DNA of 64,000 nucleotides. It comes from Terrimonas ferruginea DSM 30193 (GTDB lineage: Bacteria > Bacteroidota > Bacteroidia > Chitinophagales > Chitinophagaceae). The position numbers were made by a program, and so were the translations under genes. Below are positions 1 to 8,308 of the stretch, piece by piece (the stretch's first letter is position 1; each line of letters begins with the position of its first letter). Location of the stretch: the NCBI RefSeq assembly GCF_000425585.1, contig NZ_AUDS01000019.1:62001-126000 (forward strand). The letters run 5' to 3'. The notes under the pieces were generated by a model. It did no database searches. It was given only the letters and a program-made list of their open reading frames with translations, and was not told where the DNA came from.

Positions 1-105
1 TGTCATTGGAGGTTCAGCCACATACCCTGAAAATGATTTATCCACCGAGGTAGCACCGATCTCCGAAAATCACCTGACCTGCACACATACGGCAGATGAC
101 CGGTC

Positions 106-119
106 TCATTTGATACCCC
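106..119 (+). promoter_or_regulatory. Candidate Crp/Fnr-type dyad upstream of the Mg2+ ATPase
   Basis: The sequence ATGA-CCGGTC-TCAT is a 4+4 dyad with six central bases, the TGA-N6-TCA spacing typical of Crp/Fnr-family sites. It lies about 20 bp before a -7-like box TAGCTTTA (132-139), which precedes the ATPase start. Similar dyads stand ahead of the other stress-block units (18779, 20826, 24006). Binding is an inference. Confidence 0.4.
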
Positions 120-166
120 GCTTTAATAGTATAGCTTTAGCCATTCAATGAGAAAAAGCAATACCA

Positions 167-2710
167 ATGCCCCTTTCTTCATCACCCCCTTCCGTCGAAC
201 TATTCTGGAGTCTAAGCACAGATGACGTGTTGCGGCAATTAGCCTCCGGCCAGACAGGCTTGTCAGCAGAACAGGCTGCCACGCGGTTAAAAGATTACGG
301 GCCCAATACATTAAAAGCCCGTTCGCATACATCTTCCCTTATCCTTTTCATAAACCAGTTTCGAAGCCCGCTTACATTATTGCTGATCGTTGCCGCTTTA
401 ATTTCCATTGGATTGGCCGATTTTACGGATGCAGTCATTATTTTATTTATTACCCTCGTGAGCAGTTTGCTGGGGTTCTGGCAGGAAAAAGGCGCGGCCA
501 ATGCTGTTGCCGGATTGTTGAAGATGGTTCAGATCAAATGCTGTATCATACGAGACAACGTGGAAGCGGAATTGCCGGTGGAACAGGTGGTGCCAGGTGA
601 TGTAATTGTTTTGAATGCGGGAGATGTGATTCCGGGAGACAGTTTATTGCTCGAGTCAAAAGAACTGTTTATCGATGAGGCAGCGTTTACCGGCGAGACT
701 TTCCCGGTAGAAAAGAACAGCGGGGTAGTGGCGGCAGATGCGCAACTCGCTGCCAGGAGCAATGCGCTTTTTATGGGGTCACATGTTATCAGCGGTACGG
801 CAAAAGCTTTGGTCGTCACAACGGGCAAACAAACAGAATTAGGAAAAATATCTGCCAGGTTAAGAACCAGCATACCGGAAACTGAGTTTGAAAGAGGGAT
901 ACGGCATTTTGGTTACATGCTGATGCAGATTACCCTGATACTGGTGATCATTATTTTCGGTATCAATATTCTGCTGCACCGGCCGGCGCTCGACTCGATC
1001 CTGTTTTCACTGGCATTGGCTGTGGGGCTTACACCACAATTGCTTCCGGCTATTATCAGTATCAATCTATCCATTGGCGCAAAAGCCATGGCCAAAAATC
1101 AGGTGATTGTCAAGCGGCTTTCCTCCATCGAGAATTTCGGAAGCATGAATATTCTTTGCTCCGATAAAACAGGCACCATCACTGCCGGAAAAGTTACGCT
1201 GAAGGATACGTTGGATACAGAAGGAAATCATTCAGAAAAAATATTGCATTACGCCTGGTTGAATGCATCTTTTCAAAAGGGCTTTAAAAACCCCATCGAC
1301 GAAGCGATAAGTGCCAGTTATGCCGGTGATAAAGCCGGATTTACTATTCAGGCAGAAGTGCCGTATGATTTTATCCGCAAAAGGCTTACCGTACAGGTAA
1401 GGAGTGGTCAACAAAACCTGGCTATCACTAAGGGTGCGCTGAACGCTGTGATTAAAGTCTGCGATCGCGCGGAAACAGGCGCCGGCCAGTTGATTCCGCT
1501 GGCTGATAAACTCGCTTCGATCAACGGACAGTATGAAAAACTGAGTGCCGAAGGTTACCGGGTACTTGGCGTAGCTTATAAAAATAGCAGCCAGGCAACA
1601 GATTTTACCAGAAATGATGAATGCGATATGATATTTCTTGGCTTTATCGCTTTGTTTGATCCGCCAAAGCCGGAAGTAAGACAAACGATACTTGATCTGC
1701 GAAACCTTGGTGTGCAACTCAAATTGATTACAGGGGATAATGAGCTGGTGGCACATAGTCTCGCTAAGCAAATCGGTATGGAAGAACCGGTTATACTGAC
1801 GGGAAAACAGTTAAGAGAAATGAGTGAGAGTGCTTTATTCCAGCAGGCGGCGCATACCGATATTTTTGCTGAGGTAGAACCTAATCAGAAAGAACGGATC
1901 ATTTTATCCTTAAAAAAATCCGGCAACGTGGTAGGATTTATGGGGGATGGAATAAATGATGCACCGGCACTCCATGCTGCAGATGTGGGCATTTCCGTTG
2001 ATACGGCGGTGGACGTGGCCAAAGAGGCCGCCGACATCGTATTGCTGAAAAATGGGCTGGATGTGTTGGTGACGGGCATCGTAGCGGGGCGTAAGACTTT
2101 CACCAATACGATGAAGTATATTTTTATGGCCACCAGCGCCAATTTCGGCAACATGTTCAGCATGGCCGGCGCATCCTTGTTTCTCCCATTTCTTCCCTTG
2201 TTTCCCAAACAGATATTACTGACGAATCTGCTGACTGATTTTCCGGAAATGACGATTGCTACAGATAGCGTGGATGCGGTTTCCGTTGATAAACCCCGTA
2301 AATGGGACATTAAATTTATTCAGCGGTTCATGATCGTGTTTGGCATGATCAGTTCGGTGTTTGATTTCCTGACATTTGGTGTGTTGTTACATTTTTTAAA
2401 AGCTGATGAAAAGGTTTTTCAAACGGGTTGGTTTACCGAATCGGTGATTTCCGCTACGCTGATCGTTTTGGTGGTACGTACCCGGTTGCCTTTTTTCAAG
2501 AGTTTGCCCGGCCGGTTGTTGAGTGTCGCCACCGGCGCAGTTATCCTCGTCGTTCTTTCAATTCCGTTTATGCCTTTTGCAACACTGCTGGGTTTTACGC
2601 GATTGCCGGGTATTTTTTATGCTTGGATGTTGTTACTCATAACGGGATATATTGTGATGGCCGAAGTAGCTAAGAAATGGTTTTACAAGCGGGTAGGTCG
2701 TGTGGGCTGA
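167..2710 (+). CDS. P-type ATPase, magnesium-translocating (MgtA-like, class IIIB)
   Basis: 847-residue P-type cation ATPase of the inner membrane, probably importing Mg2+ using ATP. An N-terminal cation-ATPase region (1-60) precedes the first membrane hairpin (about 58-110). The actuator motif TGET is at 175-178, the phosphorylated Asp is D333 in CSDKTGTIT, and the hinge GDGINDAP is near 592. The segment GLTPQLLPAIIS before the phosphorylation site resembles the MgtA signature (GLTPEMLPMIV) and not the PEGLP of Ca2+ pumps, which is why Mg2+ is preferred. TIT in place of the usual TLT in the DKTG motif is a mild variation. It is first in the window; a -7-like box and a Crp/Fnr-like dyad precede it. 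No MgtC-like neighbour is seen. Family assignment is firm; the ion is inferred. Confidence 0.85.
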   Translation: MPLSSSPPSVELFWSLSTDDVLRQLASGQTGLSAEQAATRLKDYGPNTLKARSHTSSLILFINQFRSPLTLLLIVAALISIGLADFTDAVIILFITLVSSLLGFWQEKGAANAVAGLLKMVQIKCCIIRDNVEAELPVEQVVPGDVIVLNAGDVIPGDSLLLESKELFIDEAAFTGETFPVEKNSGVVAADAQLAARSNALFMGSHVISGTAKALVVTTGKQTELGKISARLRTSIPETEFERGIRHFGYMLMQITLILVIIIFGINILLHRPALDSILFSLALAVGLTPQLLPAIISINLSIGAKAMAKNQVIVKRLSSIENFGSMNILCSDKTGTITAGKVTLKDTLDTEGNHSEKILHYAWLNASFQKGFKNPIDEAISASYAGDKAGFTIQAEVPYDFIRKRLTVQVRSGQQNLAITKGALNAVIKVCDRAETGAGQLIPLADKLASINGQYEKLSAEGYRVLGVAYKNSSQATDFTRNDECDMIFLGFIALFDPPKPEVRQTILDLRNLGVQLKLITGDNELVAHSLAKQIGMEEPVILTGKQLREMSESALFQQAAHTDIFAEVEPNQKERIILSLKKSGNVVGFMGDGINDAPALHAADVGISVDTAVDVAKEAADIVLLKNGLDVLVTGIVAGRKTFTNTMKYIFMATSANFGNMFSMAGASLFLPFLPLFPKQILLTNLLTDFPEMTIATDSVDAVSVDKPRKWDIKFIQRFMIVFGMISSVFDFLTFGVLLHFLKADEKVFQTGWFTESVISATLIVLVVRTRLPFFKSLPGRLLSVATGAVILVVLSIPFMPFATLLGFTRLPGIFYAWMLLLITGYIVMAEVAKKWFYKRVGRVG

Positions 2711-2823
2711 GTTGTGTTGGCAGGATAAAAAAAAGAAGTTGTCGGGTTGCTTTGTTCTGATAAAGGAAAAGCAAAAGTCTTAGTTTTGTCCGAACGGATG
2801 TCGTATTAAATTACCGAGCCAGC

Positions 2824-3714
2824 ATGCCCACCATTACACTACGCCGTCACCCGGTGAAATTTTATTTGTTGACTGTTTTCCTTCTTGCATCCCTTTCAGG
2901 ATTAGGGATGTTGTTTATAACCATGCCCAAGTTTCGTGGGGATTATCATCTTGGGAGAGACATTGCCATGGTGTTGGGAATCATGCTCATTCTTTTTGGA
3001 CTTTATACCGCCTGGAAATATGTCAGCAATGCGCCGAAGATTACACTAGATGGGTCCTTTATCGCGTTCAGTTCCCGGATATTTAAACTTTCTGATATCA
3101 AGCGGGTAGAATTTCAAAAGAAAGTAATATTCCCCATGTTGTTTGATCCCCAGACCAGGGCTACTGTTATATATTTCAAGGATGGTCGCCAGGAAAACAT
3201 TTATGAAAATTTTTACACCAATGCAGCTGAAATTAAAGCTCATCTTCACCAATATATACTCGCCGGAAAAGATGGTACAATGGAGCCTGCGGAAGAAAGT
3301 TTTCAGTTATATAGTGGTAATCCCTTTTTTTCATTTCGGGGACTAATATTGTGGTTGGTTTTTTGGTCAGTTCTCTATGCGTGTCTGCATGACGACACCT
3401 CTTATGCCGGAGTCGTATTTGCTGGTTTTTTTTGCAGCCTGTGGGTTGTGCTCAATCGCTGGTCGATGCATTATTTCGAAATTTCTGATAAAGTGATGCT
3501 GGTTAAAAATCATTTGGACCCATTCCTGAAAAGAAGTTATGACTTAGATACTGTTGCGAACGTGAATTATGAAACAAAATCCAGGCAGGCTGAATGTATT
3601 CGTCTGATCTTTAAAGATCACCATGTTGAAGTTTTCCCGGCCGGAACGTTGAATGATAGTACGTGGAGACAATTGAAGGATCGATTGCAACGTGCAGGTA
3701 TTAAAATTCAATAG
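2824..3714 (+). CDS. Membrane protein with two repeated 2-TM plus soluble modules
   Basis: 296 residues with no family I recognise. Two hydrophobic helices (about 13-33 and 47-65) are followed by a soluble segment (70-150) rich in short beta-like stretches. A second helix pair (about 168-207) and a second soluble segment (215-296) follow. The soluble parts share a pattern of aromatic/hydrophobic strands (IAFSSRIFKLSDIKRVEF versus MLVKNHLDPFLKRSYDL), reminiscent of PH-like bacterial domains, so the protein may be an internal duplication. Basic residues precede the first helix, so the N-terminus is probably cytoplasmic. It stands alone between the Mg2+ ATPase and the Crp-family gene, with a terminator downstream at 3800. 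Function unknown. Confidence 0.75.
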   Translation: MPTITLRRHPVKFYLLTVFLLASLSGLGMLFITMPKFRGDYHLGRDIAMVLGIMLILFGLYTAWKYVSNAPKITLDGSFIAFSSRIFKLSDIKRVEFQKKVIFPMLFDPQTRATVIYFKDGRQENIYENFYTNAAEIKAHLHQYILAGKDGTMEPAEESFQLYSGNPFFSFRGLILWLVFWSVLYACLHDDTSYAGVVFAGFFCSLWVVLNRWSMHYFEISDKVMLVKNHLDPFLKRSYDLDTVANVNYETKSRQAECIRLIFKDHHVEVFPAGTLNDSTWRQLKDRLQRAGIKIQ

Positions 3715-3799
3715 CCGATAGTCTCTGAGTTTCATTTAGTCATCTCACATACCCAATGTTACATCTCGCCATCACCCGGCACAACTTGTTTTCCTGTTC

Positions 3800-3828
3800 A
3801 AGACGCCCGGAAAAAAGCGTCTTTTTTA
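3800..3828 (+). terminator. Rho-independent terminator
   Basis: AAGACGC (3800-3806) pairs with GCGTCTT (3817-3823) across a 10-base loop and is followed by a T run. It closes the transcript of the 2824-3714 membrane protein gene. Confidence 0.75.
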
Positions 3829-4002
3829 GTAAAATGAACAGCAGGGCGGACCAAGAAAAATCACCTGTCAACAGTTTAATGGGTTAAATTACCAGCAGGC
3901 ATCCGGTCCTGCAAATGTTTTTCGTGCTACTTTTTGTGTCGTTTGTAGATACACCGGCGGCGAAATACAGCGGCTGATTAACTTTAGATAATAAATACAG
4001 TC

Positions 4003-4617
4003 ATGGAAAGAATACTGTTCGACTACATCGAGAAATACATAACACTTTCTGAAGAGGAAAAGCAGGCTATAATCGACCTCAGCGTTTTTAAAAGGTTTGA
4101 ACAAGATGCCATTTTACTCAGGGAAGGGCAAGTGTTAAACGAAGGTTTCTTTGTGGTCAAAGGATGTATCCGTTGCTATTACATGATCGACGGAGAAGAA
4201 AAAACAACCGCCTTTTATACCGAGGGGGAGATATTCGCGCCTCTTTGCAGCGTCACGGGAGAACCATCGGAGTATTTTGTTGCCTGCGTGGAAGAGACTA
4301 TCCTGGCTGTATCCACTCCGGAAATAGAGCAGATCTCTTTTGAAAAATTTCCGCGGTTCGAATCGTTGTGCCGCATGATATCGGAGGAAAAAGTGGCGAG
4401 GAACCAGGCGACCTTTGATGAGTTCAAAACATCTTCACCTGAACAACGGTATCTTACATTGCTTGAAACACGCTACGACCTGGTACAGCGGGTTCCACAA
4501 TATCAATTGGCCAGTTTCCTGGGCATTACACCGCAATCCCTCAGCCGCATGCGCGGACGATTGCAAAAAAAATCCGGGGACGGACCTGAAACGAATAAGT
4601 TGTATGCGACGCTTTGA
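4003..4617 (+). CDS. Crp/Fnr family transcriptional regulator
   Basis: 204-residue regulator with an N-terminal cyclic-nucleotide-binding-type beta barrel (about 20-115), a dimerisation helix (about 118-145) and a C-terminal winged helix with recognition region QLASFLGITPQSLSRMR (about 168-184). The Cys cluster that binds an iron-sulfur centre in true Fnr is absent, so oxygen sensing through a cluster is not supported. The domain order and length match the many Bacteroidota paralogues annotated as Crp/Fnr. A -7-like TAACTTTA lies at 3979-3986. It is encoded near several TGA-N6-TCA dyads and is a candidate to bind them, but the genome probably holds several paralogues. Confidence 0.88.
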   Translation: MERILFDYIEKYITLSEEEKQAIIDLSVFKRFEQDAILLREGQVLNEGFFVVKGCIRCYYMIDGEEKTTAFYTEGEIFAPLCSVTGEPSEYFVACVEETILAVSTPEIEQISFEKFPRFESLCRMISEEKVARNQATFDEFKTSSPEQRYLTLLETRYDLVQRVPQYQLASFLGITPQSLSRMRGRLQKKSGDGPETNKLYATL

Positions 4618-4663
4618 CCTGCAGGCTGACGAAAATCAGTCTAACTAAGCGCAATAGTTTTTT

Positions 4664-4671
4664 TACATTTG
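4664..4671 (+). promoter_or_regulatory. -7 box of the yjdM promoter
   Basis: TACATTTG matches the Bacteroidota -7 consensus TAnnTTTG exactly and is 18 bp before the chosen start codon at 4690. No clear -33 TTTG is visible at the right distance. Confidence 0.6.
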
Positions 4672-4689
4672 CGGCAAAACGAAAACAGC

Positions 4690-5028
4690 ATGTCCGAAAC
4701 AACACCTTGCCCGCTTTGTAAATCAACTTATACTTACGCAATGGACAATTTGCTGATCTGTCCCGAATGCTGTCATGAATGGAATCCGGAAGAAGAAGCG
4801 CAAACTGCCGGTGCTTTTATCGTAAAGGACAGTAATGGAAATATCTTAAAAGACGGGGATAGCGTGGTGACGATAAAAACACTGCCGGTGAAAGGATCCG
4901 CACAAAGTATCAAAGCCGGTACGAAAGTGAGAAATATCCGGCTGGTGGACGGCGATCACAATATCGATTGCCGCATCGACGGATTTGGAGCCATGTCCCT
5001 CAAATCCGAGTTTGTAAAAAAAGCATAA
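4690..5028 (+). CDS. yjdM: Zinc-ribbon protein YjdM (PhnA family)
   Basis: 112-residue protein of the YjdM/PhnA family. The N-terminal zinc ribbon has CPLC at residues 7-10 and CPEC at about 25-28, followed by the conserved ECCHEW stretch. The C-terminal half is the usual beta domain with [13 protein letters not shown] and the [11 protein letters not shown]-type segment (here [12 protein letters not shown]). The start at 4690 is chosen over an in-frame ATG at 4669, because the latter lies on the -7 box and adds residues not found in the family. The molecular role is not well defined: the old phosphonoacetate hydrolase name (PhnA) is not supported for this family. It is monocistronic, with a strong terminator at 5048. 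Confidence 0.92.
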   Translation: MSETTPCPLCKSTYTYAMDNLLICPECCHEWNPEEEAQTAGAFIVKDSNGNILKDGDSVVTIKTLPVKGSAQSIKAGTKVRNIRLVDGDHNIDCRIDGFGAMSLKSEFVKKA

Positions 5029-5047
5029 ACATAATGCTGTTTAAAAT

Positions 5048-5074
5048 AAAAAAGGAGCCAGCGGCTCCTTTTTT
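5048..5074. terminator. Bidirectional terminator
   Basis: AAAAAAGGAGCC (5048-5059), loop AGC, GGCTCCTTTTTT (5063-5074): a perfect 12-bp stem flanked by A and T runs. It can end yjdM from the left and the 39-codon gene from the right. Confidence 0.9.
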
Positions 5075-5081
5075 GATGATC

Positions 5082-5201
5082 TTACAGCACGATATACGGA
5101 CTGTCAAATGGGTCATCGTCTTCGCGATGGTCACAGGAGAGTTTCCGGTAATATTTTTTCAATAAACGCCAGGGTTGTTGCAGTTTCTTTTTCATCGTCA
5201 T
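5082..5201 (-). CDS. Small hypothetical protein, basic head and acidic tail (39 aa)
   Basis: Short open frame starting MTMKKKLQQPW and ending DDPFDSPYIVL. Residues 4-20 are strongly basic and aromatic (KKK, RLLKKYYRK). A single Cys-Asp-His (23-25) leads into an acidic run REDDD (26-30). The stop codon sits 7 bp beyond the bidirectional terminator at 5048, the arrangement expected of a real gene. A second ATG at 5195 is an alternative start. The 96-residue gene lies upstream on the same strand, 28 bp away, so they may be co-transcribed. No homologue comes to mind; the call rests on composition and terminator placement. Confidence 0.5.
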   Translation of the reverse strand: MTMKKKLQQPWRLLKKYYRKLSCDHREDDDPFDSPYIVL

Positions 5202-5229
5202 CGTTTTTTAGAAAAAGGAATAAGCAGAT

Positions 5230-5520
5230 TTAGCGGTAATTCATTCCGGCTCTTTTGAACGCTTCTTTCGTCAGGTATTTACAATTCCAGCTCAACTGCT
5301 CCAATGTACAGTCTTTCAGTTTTATGTTAACCGGCAATCCATTGGATAGTTCCATGAACTCGAGTTGAAGAAGCCCCGGGGAATCGCTTTCAGCCGCACC
5401 TTGCAGGGCGTTGAAAATGCTGAGCGCATACTTTTGGTCCCCGCCCAGCGTAAAGCGGGCAAAACTCTGGGGCCCCTCGGGTGTGAGAAGCGTCAGGGAT
5501 ATAAAAAATTCCGTACTCAT
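5230..5520 (-). CDS. Hypothetical protein (96 aa)
   Basis: Soluble 96-residue protein with no signal peptide or membrane segment. It starts MSTEFFISLTLLTPEGPQ and alternates beta-like and helical segments, a compact alpha/beta pattern. A helix centred on KYALSIFNALQGA follows the first strand pair, and the C-terminus (LTKEAFKRAGMNYR) is basic. I recognise no domain. It reads away from fabF, which ends beyond a shared hairpin at 5582, and may be transcribed together with the 39-residue gene downstream. Confidence 0.65.
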   Translation of the reverse strand: MSTEFFISLTLLTPEGPQSFARFTLGGDQKYALSIFNALQGAAESDSPGLLQLEFMELSNGLPVNIKLKDCTLEQLSWNCKYLTKEAFKRAGMNYR

Positions 5521-5581
5521 AACCGCATTTTATCTTCCGTTTAAATCCTATCAGATACAATGCCAGCAATGGATTTGAATA

Positions 5582-5611
5582 AAAAAATGACAGTGGTTAC
5601 TGTCATTTTTT
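5582..5611. terminator. Hairpin terminator 3' of fabF
   Basis: AAAAAATGACAGT, loop GGTT, ACTGTCATTTTTT: a perfect stem with A and T flanks. On the minus strand it follows the fabF stop at 5641. Confidence 0.85.
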
Positions 5612-5640
5612 CAATGGGAGTGTCTGGTTTTCAGTTGCGT

Positions 5641-6882
5641 CTAGGCAAACTTCCTGATGATGGTGGTGGCCGTGTGTCCGCCGAAACCAAAGGTATTACT
5701 CATGGCAAAGTTCACCGTTCTTGGCTGTGCCTTGCCGAGGGTAAGATTGAACGCATCTTTATACCCCGGATCGATATCGGTTGAATTGATGGTAGGCGGT
5801 ACGATGTTTTGCTGTACGGCCATGATGCAGGCAATGGCTTCCACCGCACCCGCCGCGCCCAGTAAATGTCCGGTCATGGATTTGGTGGCGCTGATATTGA
5901 GGTTGGGATGTGGGCCAAAAACTCTTTCGATAGCCCTGAGTTCACTACTATCGCCCAACAATGTAGAAGTGGCGTGTGTATTGATGTAGTCGATATCGGA
6001 AGGATTAATTTCGGCTTCTTCCAGCGCGGCCAGCATGCCGAGGTAAGCGCCTTCGCCATCGGGGTGCGTGCCGGTAAGGTGATACGCATCTGCCGCCATG
6101 CCACCGCCCACGATTTCCGCGAGGATGGGCGCATTGCGTTTAATGGCATGCTCATAACTCTCGAGGATAATAGCGCCGGCACCTTCACCCATTACAAAAC
6201 CATCGCGGGTTACATCAAAAGGCCTGGAAGCCGTTGCCGGACTATCATTGCGCGTGGATAAAGCTTTGGATGAATTGAAGCCCCCGACGCTGCTTTCGTT
6301 GATCGGCGCTTCCGAACCGCCGGTAACGATCATATCGGCCTTGTTCCAGCGGATATAATTAAAGGCATCGATCAGGGCCGTGTTGGAGGTAGCACAGGCT
6401 GACACGGTCGCAAAATTGACGCCTCTCAAACCATATTTTATGGAAATAACGCCGGAAGCGATATCCACGATCATCTTGGGAATGAAGAACGGATTAAAGC
6501 GCGGTGTGCCGTCGCCTTTTACATATTCTTTTACCTGTTCCTCAAAAGTGCCAATGCCGCCGTTGCCGGATCCCCAGATCACACCGATGCGGTTGCGGTT
6601 CAATGTTTCAAAATTGATAGCGGCGTTCTTAACGGCTTCGGCTACGGCAATAAGGGCATACTGCGTAAAGAGATCGTAACGCCGGGCTTCTGATTTTTCG
6701 ATATGATCGAGCGGGTTGAAATTTTTCAACTCGCAGGCAAACTTCGTTTTGAATTTAGCTGTATCGAACCTGGTGATGGGTGCGGCACCGCTGACACCGT
6801 TGGCGAGCGAATGCCAGAAATCTTTTACGTTGTTGCCGATCGGCGTAAGCGCTCCGATACCGGTGATGACTACACGTTTCAT
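5641..6882 (-). CDS. fabF: Beta-ketoacyl-ACP synthase II (FabF family)
   Basis: 413-residue condensing enzyme that elongates acyl-ACP with malonyl-ACP in the cytoplasm. The catalytic triad is complete: C163 in SACATS, H303 in NTHATST, H339 in TGHLLGAAG. The length equals the usual FabF length. Its start is only 3 bp beyond the stop of the upstream SDR gene, so the two are translated from one message starting behind the operator at 7634. Pairing with an SDR under a dedicated TetR, without acpP, fabG or fabD nearby, suggests a specialised or inducible synthase and not the sole housekeeping copy. That reading is inference; the enzymatic family is certain. Confidence 0.93.
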   Translation of the reverse strand: MKRVVITGIGALTPIGNNVKDFWHSLANGVSGAAPITRFDTAKFKTKFACELKNFNPLDHIEKSEARRYDLFTQYALIAVAEAVKNAAINFETLNRNRIGVIWGSGNGGIGTFEEQVKEYVKGDGTPRFNPFFIPKMIVDIASGVISIKYGLRGVNFATVSACATSNTALIDAFNYIRWNKADMIVTGGSEAPINESSVGGFNSSKALSTRNDSPATASRPFDVTRDGFVMGEGAGAIILESYEHAIKRNAPILAEIVGGGMAADAYHLTGTHPDGEGAYLGMLAALEEAEINPSDIDYINTHATSTLLGDSSELRAIERVFGPHPNLNISATKSMTGHLLGAAGAVEAIACIMAVQQNIVPPTINSTDIDPGYKDAFNLTLGKAQPRTVNFAMSNTFGFGGHTATTIIRKFA

Positions 6883-6885
6883 AAA

Positions 6886-7608
6886 TTAGTTTTTAAGTTT
6901 TGCCGAAGCCTCCTGGAATAACGCGTAAACGGCTTTTGTCTGACCAACCGGAATATCAAATTGATCACTTGCTAAAGCTACTAATAAATCGGCGGCGACT
7001 TCCTGCGGAGGGATGCCGTTTTCTCCACCGATGGGCGCTGAAAAATCGGTGTTAACCAATGGAGGCATCAATTCAAAAACACGCACATTGGTGTCGGACA
7101 GTGATTGGCGCAACGATTGGGTATAAAAATGTAAGGCGGCTTTGCTGGCTGCATAGGTTGGCAATCCGGACGAAGGGATCATACTCAGGATGGAAGTGAC
7201 GTTGACAAGAGCTGATTGGGGTTTTTGCTTTAAGGCAGGCAGGAGCAATTGGGTGAAATGAATGATGGCGGTATAATTGGTATTGATTTCCCTGGCGGCA
7301 TATTCGTAATCGTTGGCTGTCTGGCCAGGGGAATAGGGAAAAGCTTCACCGGCATTGTTGATGAGGATATTGAGATCGGGATGATCTTGTTTTAATGTGG
7401 TTGCTATTCTGATGCGATCGTTCTCGATTGAAAGGTCGCCCTGGATGGCAACGGCGTTGGTCAACTGTTGCAGGGCTTTATCGAGCCGTTGCTGGTTGCG
7501 GCCGTTGATGATGACTTTATTACCCTGGGCTGAAAGCAATTTGGCGATGGCGAGGCCGATGCCGGCGGAGCCGCCGGAAATAAAAATGGTGTTTGCGGAA
7601 GTGTTCAT
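6886..7608 (-). CDS. SDR family oxidoreductase (DltE-like)
   Basis: 240-residue short-chain dehydrogenase with a Rossmann fold. The dinucleotide motif SGGSAGIG is at 11-18, NNAG at 84-87, and the catalytic S139, Y152 and K156 (YAASK) are present. GR at 36-37 after the second strand favours NADP(H). The sequence resembles the DltE-type SDRs of Bacteroidota. It is the first gene behind the perfect 18-bp operator at 7634-7651 and is followed by fabF after 3 bp. The context suggests a reductase acting on a lipid or ketoacyl substrate, but the substrate cannot be read from sequence. Confidence 0.88.
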   Translation of the reverse strand: MNTSANTIFISGGSAGIGLAIAKLLSAQGNKVIINGRNQQRLDKALQQLTNAVAIQGDLSIENDRIRIATTLKQDHPDLNILINNAGEAFPYSPGQTANDYEYAAREINTNYTAIIHFTQLLLPALKQKPQSALVNVTSILSMIPSSGLPTYAASKAALHFYTQSLRQSLSDTNVRVFELMPPLVNTDFSAPIGGENGIPPQEVAADLLVALASDQFDIPVGQTKAVYALFQEASAKLKN

Positions 7609-7633
7609 GACTGTAATATTTAATGTTTATAAA

Positions 7634-7651
7634 ATATACCGATCGGTATAT
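7634..7651. promoter_or_regulatory. TetR operator ahead of the SDR-fabF operon
   Basis: ATATACCGATCGGTATAT is a perfect 18-bp palindrome between the tetR stop (7670) and the SDR start (7608). A second copy differing at one base of the 16-bp core precedes tetR itself at 8289. Two matching palindromes around one TetR gene are strong evidence for its operators. Confidence 0.85.
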
Positions 7652-7669
7652 AATTAGTTAAAAAAAAGG

Positions 7670-8263
7670 TTAAGTGGATAATTCTTCTTCGATCATGCGG
7701 CTGATTCTTGTTGCGGCGGTTTTCAGGTATTTGGGATCGTTCATGATCTTGGCCAAAAGGATATTGCCTTCCAGGATGCTGAACAGGAGGGCGGCATACT
7801 CAGCGGAATGAACGTTTTTTTTAAACTCGCCGTTGGCCTGTCCTTTTTCAATCAACTGCTGGATTTTTTTCATAAAACGTTTCATGCTCGACCGTACGGC
7901 GTCGCGCATAAAATGGAGATGATCGTCGGCTTCTACGGCGGCGTTCATCATGGGGCAGCCTCCTTTTTTAAAAACCGTTGGCCAGTTTTTGGCGTAAAAG
8001 CCGGTGCAGGCGAGCAACGCTTCTTTGGCGGTGGAGGTAGAGGCGATGGCTTCGTCGATAGTGAGCCGCAGGAGCGAGCAATTATACTCGAAAGCGGCAA
8101 TAACGAGTTCGTTCTTATCGGCAAAATTGCCGTAGATAGCACCTTTGGTGAGGCCGGTCGCTTCTTGTATGTCGGACAGCGAGGTGTTGTCGTACCCTTT
8201 GATATTGAAAAGGGGTGATGCTTTTTCGATAATGAATTGCCTGGTTTGTGCTGCTTTTGACAT
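7670..8263 (-). CDS. TetR/AcrR family transcriptional repressor
   Basis: 197-residue TetR regulator. The N-terminal three-helix DNA-binding domain (about 5-50) contains LSDIQEATGLTKGAIYGNFADK with the family's G-IY-NF/HF core. The C-terminal ligand and dimer region (55-197) resembles the TetR_C group seen in AcrR/YcdC-like proteins. It lies between two TATACC-GATY-GGTATA palindromes, one in its own promoter and one before the SDR-fabF operon, implying autorepression plus control of that operon. The ligand is unknown; a fatty-acyl or xenobiotic compound would suit the regulated genes, as inference only. Confidence 0.92.
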   Translation of the reverse strand: MSKAAQTRQFIIEKASPLFNIKGYDNTSLSDIQEATGLTKGAIYGNFADKNELVIAAFEYNCSLLRLTIDEAIASTSTAKEALLACTGFYAKNWPTVFKKGGCPMMNAAVEADDHLHFMRDAVRSSMKRFMKKIQQLIEKGQANGEFKKNVHSAEYAALLFSILEGNILLAKIMNDPKYLKTAATRISRMIEEELST

Positions 8264-8273
8264 GATTGGAGGA

Positions 8274-8281
8274 CAAAGATA
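8274..8281 (-). promoter_or_regulatory. -7 box of the tetR promoter
   Basis: Read on the minus strand this is TATCTTTG, an exact match to TAnnTTTG, 11 bp ahead of the tetR start codon. The operator at 8289-8304 occupies the spacer just upstream, a position suited to repression. Confidence 0.7.
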
Positions 8282-8288
8282 GGTGAAA

Positions 8289-8304
8289 TATACCGATTGG
8301 TATA
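8289..8304. promoter_or_regulatory. TetR operator in the tetR promoter
   Basis: TATACCGATTGGTATA, one base different from the 16-bp core of the operator at 7634-7651. It lies immediately upstream of the tetR -7 box and 5 bp from the stop codon of the DUF6169-like gene. Confidence 0.82.
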
Positions 8305-8308
8305 AAAT

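Noticed and set aside
2-151. Open frame at the left edge that could be the tail of a gene (50 codons to TGA at 149)
   Set aside because: No recognisable sequence, it overlaps a promoter-like box and a dyad, and only the fragment is visible; too little to call.
3755-3886. Small open frame after the 2824-3714 gene
   Set aside because: It contains the terminator stem at 3800 and its composition is not protein-like.
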